16,816 nt of DNA, taken from assembly GCA_018725535.1 (NCBI GenBank), contig QLUS01000024.1, positions 1 to 16,816 of the forward strand, in the 5' to 3' direction. Both the position numbers and the translations under genes were made by a program. Source of the DNA: Bacillota bacterium (GTDB lineage: Bacteria; Bacillota; UBA994). The notes under the pieces are model-generated. The model had not been told where the DNA came from, searched no databases, and saw nothing but the letters and a program-made list of their open reading frames with translations. Shown here piece after piece: positions 13,636-16,816 of the stretch (within the stretch, counting starts at the first letter, position 1; each line of letters begins with the position of its first letter).

Positions 13636-14646
13636 TTACGCAGTCACCGCAACTTCGCCACGCACGAGCCAGGCGTCGTTCAAAATGACACTCGTGGTTG
13701 CTGTCTTCCAACCAAGCGTGCCACGTTGATTCAACGGATCCGCCGTACCCGAACTGCCGGGGTTGTGAGCAATCAGCGAGAGCGCATTTGTGCCTTTCAG
13801 GGGCACCATGCCGTACGCATCCTTGGAAAGAAAGAGCACGGAGTACACGTCCGCCGCGATCCCGTCGCCCGCGACGGCACGCATCGCGCCCCTGGGACCG
13901 CCGGTCACACCGCTCCGCCCGGGGAACGGCACTACCAAGATACTGCGCAGGTAGCGCACGTCCTCAACCGTCCCGATCTCGTTCGACCACGGGGATGTAG
14001 TCCCGTACTGCTTGGGCGAGATGAAACCAGGCATGTTGCGAATGTCGTTGCTTACGTCTGGGTGGACTACACCGATGAACGCCGCCTCGATCGGCTCCGT
14101 GCGGAAACGTGCGTCGCTCGACACGATCTCCGTGATGTAGTGCGCCCGCTGGCGGTGCAGCGCCGCTGTGGCAGTACGCTGCATCGCAAGTGAGATTGGC
14201 GTGTTGACAGCACTGCGAGTGGTGCCGTTCGAGAACACGACATTCGTGCCGGCCCTCAACACGTTGTAGCGTAGCATCTCGACAGTCTCGGTGGCTTGCT
14301 GCACGCAGAGGCTCCCGTACTCTTTCAAAATCGGGTCTTCGTGCGTATCGAGCATGAAGCCGCTGTACGGGATGTAGTCTCCGTGCTCGGCCAGTGTAGC
14401 CGTGTAGTCCGTGATCGTGGGCTTGGAACCAGTCGGCGTCACACCCTCGACCAACGCAGTCATAGCGAGCGGGAGAGCCTCGAATCGGCGAAACCTGGCG
14501 ACTACCGAGGACTTCGTAGGAAGCGGGAAAGTCTGCCCGAACTTCTCAAACACCATCTCGGCGTTATGGCGTTTCAGCAACGGTGCGACGGCGTAGGCTG
14601 CGGTACGCGGGGAAATATCACCGTATACCTGAATATTCACAGACAT
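13636..14646 (-). CDS. Major capsid protein, N4-gp56-like family
   Basis: This 336-residue protein forms the icosahedral head shell. It resembles the N4-gp56 family of podophage major capsid proteins. Features recalled from that family include an N-terminal region with KFGQTFPLPTKSS and RFRRFEALP, then LVEGVTPTGSKP followed by YTATLAEHGDYIPYSGFM. Further on are TETVEMLRYNVLRAGTNV, AAFIGVVHPDVSNDIRNMPGF, SILVVPFPG, and the C-terminal LSKDAYGMVPLKG, GSSGTADPLNQRGTLGWK and ILNDAWLVRGEVA. The length is close to what I would expect for the family. ATG 14646 has AAAAAGG seven bases upstream, overlapping the end of the endonuclease gene. Stop TAA is at 13636-13638, followed by a strong hairpin. It is flanked by a probable scaffold gene upstream and small probable decoration genes downstream, the usual head-module order. 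This is the most secure functional call in the window. Confidence 0.92.
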   Translation of the reverse strand: MSVNIQVYGDISPRTAAYAVAPLLKRHNAEMVFEKFGQTFPLPTKSSVVARFRRFEALPLAMTALVEGVTPTGSKPTITDYTATLAEHGDYIPYSGFMLDTHEDPILKEYGSLCVQQATETVEMLRYNVLRAGTNVVFSNGTTRSAVNTPISLAMQRTATAALHRQRAHYITEIVSSDARFRTEPIEAAFIGVVHPDVSNDIRNMPGFISPKQYGTTSPWSNEIGTVEDVRYLRSILVVPFPGRSGVTGGPRGAMRAVAGDGIAADVYSVLFLSKDAYGMVPLKGTNALSLIAHNPGSSGTADPLNQRGTLGWKTATTSVILNDAWLVRGEVAVTA

Positions 14647-14658
14647 ATCGATACCTTT

Positions 14659-15426
14659 TTAAGTTGAATTTCGGTTGTCTACTTGCTTCGACTCAACTTT
14701 GGAATCGACAGGCATTTCATTAGTATCGCACAAAAAAGCAGGGTTTGTAAACTCGGGGGTCTTTTTTACTTGCGCCGCGCGGCGAGCCGAAGACCACGGA
14801 ACCCCGCGATTAGCCGCAGGGCGCCCCAGTTTCTTCCCTAAGTGACCCGCTGCATTTTTAGCCCTGTGCTCTGCTGTCTGTGGCCCGCGTTTTTTACCGC
14901 GCAGCGCCGCTGAGAGATTCGCTTTATGCTCTGCTGTCAGCGGTCCTAGCTTCTTTCCGAGCCTGGCCACGCGCATTTTTAATCGGGCTTCTGGTGTATG
15001 TGTGAACACCGCTCCCGAGTGCCCCATCATACGTATAGAAATGGCTTTATTTTGTTCTGGTGTCCGCGGGGTCACTGGCTTCCCAATATGCGCGGCCGAC
15101 ATGCGCTTCTTAGCCTCAGCACTGTGCTTTGATCCGAGCACCGTCCATGCGTTCGGTAGGATGTTATACTCGGGAGCTGCTTTATCAAGTAGTTGCTGCT
15201 CATAGAACATCAGCATCAGTTTGGTCGGCGCACAAGTCAGGATCGGCAGAAACTTGAAAGCTGACTCACCGTGCTTATTCCAGGCGCGCTGAAGGCGTGC
15301 ATTTCCGTGCGCGCCCCCCCTCAAGCACTTACGGTGATCAAGCCAGCGCTTGCCTAGATTGACCGTAGACCCGATGTAGCGCTTCCCATCGAGGGTGTTT
15401 AGTATCTCGTAAACACCTGCTGGCAT
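14659..15426 (-). CDS. GIY-YIG homing endonuclease with NUMOD3 repeats
   Basis: This 255-residue protein has an N-terminal GIY-YIG nuclease domain (about 1-95): GVY at 4-6, YIG at 17-19, Arg27 and His31 in GKRWLDHR, catalytic Glu76 in MFYEQQLLD and Asn88 in EYNILPN. All expected catalytic positions are present. Residues about 102-200 hold five repeats of roughly 20 residues built on 'TxEhkxxxsxxxxGKK', the NUMOD3-type DNA-binding motif of phage and intron homing endonucleases. A basic linker (SSARRAAQVKK) and a polar tail follow. Such enzymes nick or cut a homing site so their own gene is copied into it; this one stands alone between two head genes. I see no good ribosome binding site before ATG 15426 (the upstream bases are pyrimidine-rich), suggesting weak expression or dependence on read-through translation. 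Its TAA stop (14659-14661) directly precedes the capsid ribosome binding site. Confidence 0.93.
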   Translation of the reverse strand: MPAGVYEILNTLDGKRYIGSTVNLGKRWLDHRKCLRGGAHGNARLQRAWNKHGESAFKFLPILTCAPTKLMLMFYEQQLLDKAAPEYNILPNAWTVLGSKHSAEAKKRMSAAHIGKPVTPRTPEQNKAISIRMMGHSGAVFTHTPEARLKMRVARLGKKLGPLTAEHKANLSAALRGKKRGPQTAEHRAKNAAGHLGKKLGRPAANRGVPWSSARRAAQVKKTPEFTNPAFLCDTNEMPVDSKVESKQVDNRNST

Positions 15427-15447
15427 AGAAGGGCTAGCACTTGTTCA

Positions 15448-16095
15448 TTAATTCACCACGATCCCGCTTGAAGTGACCAGTCTACCATTAGGCAGGCTCA
15501 TCGTGATGAAATACGTCCCGGCACCCGCCGTCACTGTCGCGCCAAGAAGCCCGGTCGTTGTAGTGATAAAGTTAAATACTTGGCCGGCGACCATTTGTGT
15601 GATCGCCCCGTTGGTCAAAACCGCAATGCTTGTCACGCCCGCGATCGCAAGACCTGTCGAGTTGGACATATACCCGATACCAGAGACAGCGGCGCCAAGG
15701 ACCGCAGCGGCCGAGTCCCTCAATGACAACTGCACGGCACAAGAGCCGACCGCAGGGGTCGTGGAAACTGTCGTTAGGGAGGCAGGTTGCGCAGTCAAGC
15801 TATTAAACTCAGCCGCACTGCCCGTAGTCACTACACCGGCGCCAGCTCCTATCCTCAGACCGCCCACAGGGAGCGCGAGAACATCCGTGTTCCTGTCCGC
15901 GCCGAGAACCAGAGTCCTCGATGCAACCGACGTGCCGGCAACCGCGCCCGTGTTAAAATTCAACTGAGCCGCGTTTGCGGTCACGCCGCCAATCACGCTC
16001 GGCCCGCCGTCAAGCAGGTCAAAAAGGCGATCGAACACACTCTTTTCAGTATTGCTTATTTGCGCGCTGCGGAGAAATATCCGGTTGATAGCCAT
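15448..16095 (-). CDS. Head fibre/decoration-like virion protein
   Basis: This is a 215-residue beta-rich protein with no membrane segment. It starts at ATG 16095 behind AAGGGA at 16105-16110 (9-base spacer). A short helical start (residues about 13-30, ending FDRLFDLLDG) precedes a segment with GGVTANAAQLN (37-46), VASRTLVLGAD and LALPVGGLRIG. That pattern resembles phage head-fibre or decoration proteins carrying 'VTAsaaeLN...aGtv.aSkalvl' motifs. Residues about 100-215 look like an Ig-like sandwich: CAVQLSLRDSAAAV, a Y-x-S-x-STG motif, FNFITTTTG, and a closing YFITMSLPNGRLVTSSGIVV. The family resemblance is from memory and unverified. Its place between scaffold and capsid supports a head-surface role. 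A homing endonuclease gene follows after 21 bases, so it is separated from its probable partner, the capsid gene. Confidence 0.6.
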   Translation of the reverse strand: MAINRIFLRSAQISNTEKSVFDRLFDLLDGGPSVIGGVTANAAQLNFNTGAVAGTSVASRTLVLGADRNTDVLALPVGGLRIGAGAGVVTTGSAAEFNSLTAQPASLTTVSTTPAVGSCAVQLSLRDSAAAVLGAAVSGIGYMSNSTGLAIAGVTSIAVLTNGAITQMVAGQVFNFITTTTGLLGATVTAGAGTYFITMSLPNGRLVTSSGIVVN

Positions 16096-16115
16096 GGCGT
16101 AGTGTCCCTTTAAGA

Positions 16116-16133
16116 CCGCATATTTTTATGCGG
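16116..16133 (-). other. AT-loop hairpin upstream of head-fibre-like gene
   Basis: A perfect 7-bp stem, CCGCATA and TATGCGG, encloses a 4-base loop (AAAA on the minus strand). It lies in the 78-base gap between the scaffold-like gene and the next gene. On the minus strand its 3' arm ends 5 bases before the AAGGGA ribosome binding site. The bases after the stem are TCTTAAAG, not a U-tract, so it is a poor intrinsic terminator. It may be an mRNA stability or translation element, or simply incidental. Confidence 0.4.
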
Positions 16134-16173
16134 GTAAATTACACAATAACACCTTTTTTTATTCCCCGCAAGT

Positions 16174-16797
16174 CTAAAGGCCTTTCGCTGCAAGCGCAGC
16201 CGCTTCTTCGAACGCGCCGTCGAAGTCGTTCGCATCCCTTGCGCCGATAGGCGCCGGAGTCGCGCGGCGGGTAGAGACGGGAGCAAGATCATCCGCTCCA
16301 GCAGGTTTCGCTGGTACGGCCGGGACCGCCGGCACTACTGCTGCGGGTGTCGGCGTCTGCGCAGCTTTATACAGCGCCGTCAACTCAATCACCGACTTGG
16401 TATCTCCTCCATCATAGACCGCTTGCAGCGCGGGGCGCAGGAGCGCAGGTTGAGTCTTGATCCACTCGGGGATCTTCTCTACCACCGTATCATAATCCGC
16501 GTGTGCGGCGCGAATCGCGGCGAAATGCTCTCGCTGCCCACTCACTGACGTTGAAACTTCGATCGGCGCGACGCGAGCATCGATGTGCTGAAGCACGGCC
16601 TGCACGGCCTTGTACACCCGCGCATTGATGTCCCGATCCACCGCCTTCAACCGCGCCTCGACCGCTTGTGCCTCGCCGGGGAAGTCCATCTTGAACTTCT
16701 CGAACGCACTCTTCTCCTCCGCCGACATCTCGTAAGGCGCGATCGATGCTTCGAGTTCTTCACGCGCCTGCTTCTGCTCAACGGTCTCAGCCGGGAC
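16174..16797 (-). CDS. Probable capsid scaffolding protein, 5'-truncated
   Basis: This is the C-terminal 207 residues of a protein cut off at the right edge; the real start is missing. The readable frame continues five codons (MYKRQ) into the adapter at 16798-16816, and these must not be counted. The protein looks almost wholly helical and highly charged, from about SAEEKSAFEKFK onward. A Pro/Ala linker (PAVPAVPAKPAG) follows, then a short acidic and Ala-rich tail ending AALAAKGL, with stop TAG. In podophages with N4-gp56-type coat proteins the scaffold is commonly encoded just upstream of the capsid gene, and scaffolds are usually charged helical proteins with a small C-terminal coat-binding segment. 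The scaffold role is inferred from position and composition only; I see no diagnostic motif. It could instead be another pre-head protein. A 78-base gap separates it from the next gene. Confidence 0.6.
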   Translation of the reverse strand, partial: VPAETVEQKQAREELEASIAPYEMSAEEKSAFEKFKMDFPGEAQAVEARLKAVDRDINARVYKAVQAVLQHIDARVAPIEVSTSVSGQREHFAAIRAAHADYDTVVEKIPEWIKTQPALLRPALQAVYDGGDTKSVIELTALYKAAQTPTPAAVVPAVPAVPAKPAGADDLAPVSTRRATPAPIGARDANDFDGAFEEAAALAAKGL

Positions 16798-16816
16798 CTG
16801 TCTCTTATACACATCT
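16798..16816. other. Nextera/Tn5 mosaic-end adapter remnant
   Basis: The last 19 bases are CTGTCTCTTATACACATCT, the exact reverse complement of the 19-base Tn5 mosaic end used in transposase-based sequencing libraries. This is library adapter left on the contig end, not phage DNA. Read on the minus strand it supplies an artificial GTG start and the residues MYKRQ fused in frame to the truncated gene on its left. Genuine sequence ends at 16797. Confidence 0.97.

Noticed and set aside
15473..15967. A 164-codon plus-strand open frame
   Set aside because: It is antisense to the head-fibre-like gene, which has a good start and coding pattern; no supporting signals.
16096..16173. Possible promoter or terminator in the AT-rich gap after the scaffold-like gene
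   Set aside because: The best pair (TTGCGG and TATTGT) matches consensus poorly, and the A-run on the minus strand is not a terminator U-tract.

Overview
The window is a piece of the late, virion-structure region of a tailed bacteriophage, most likely with podovirus-type (short-tailed) virions. Sixteen genes all read on the minus strand, so gene order runs from the right edge to the left edge. Genes are packed tightly, with 1-base stop/start overlaps or short gaps carrying AAGGAG-type ribosome binding sites, as expected for a bacterial virus. The base composition looks fairly GC-rich and even. The sequence does not identify the host. The firmest family anchor is the 336-residue major capsid protein, which resembles the N4-gp56 family of podophage coat proteins. 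No integrase, repressor, lysis, replication, terminase or portal gene is present; the packaging genes would be expected beyond the right edge.

Head region (about 16797 to 12402). It starts with the C-terminal 207 residues of a probable scaffolding protein. Next come a beta-rich head fibre/decoration-like protein, a free-standing GIY-YIG homing endonuclease with NUMOD3-type repeats, the major capsid protein, a strong hairpin just after the capsid gene, and three small genes: a beta-rich probable decoration protein and two hypotheticals.

Connector and tail region (about 12315 to 5596). A probable head-tail adaptor is followed by a probable tail nozzle protein, joined by a TGATG overlap. Two paralogous structural proteins share one domain, which is duplicated in tandem in one and split by an inserted domain in the other. 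A repeat-rich tail protein (about twelve AP-x-P-centred repeats plus a conserved-looking C-terminal domain) and a 574-residue unrecognised virion protein follow, joined by a TAGTG overlap.

Internal/ejection protein region (about 5544 to 1). A 613-residue coiled-coil protein carries a YR-motif repeat spaced in exact multiples of seven. A 463-residue protein rich in Ala and Gly with hydrophobic stretches follows. Last is a very long open frame (at least 765 residues) that starts at 2297 and runs off the left edge. By position and composition these look like internal virion or DNA-ejection proteins.

The last 19 bases (16798-16816) are not phage sequence. They match exactly the Tn5 mosaic-end/Nextera adapter, so the window ends in a sequencing artefact and the apparent N-terminus MYKRQ of the rightmost frame is adapter-derived. 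I found no defence system, CRISPR array, tRNA or clearly new kind of system. The most notable items are the repeat and domain-duplication architectures of the tail and internal proteins, the homing endonuclease inserted in the head module, and the adapter artefact.
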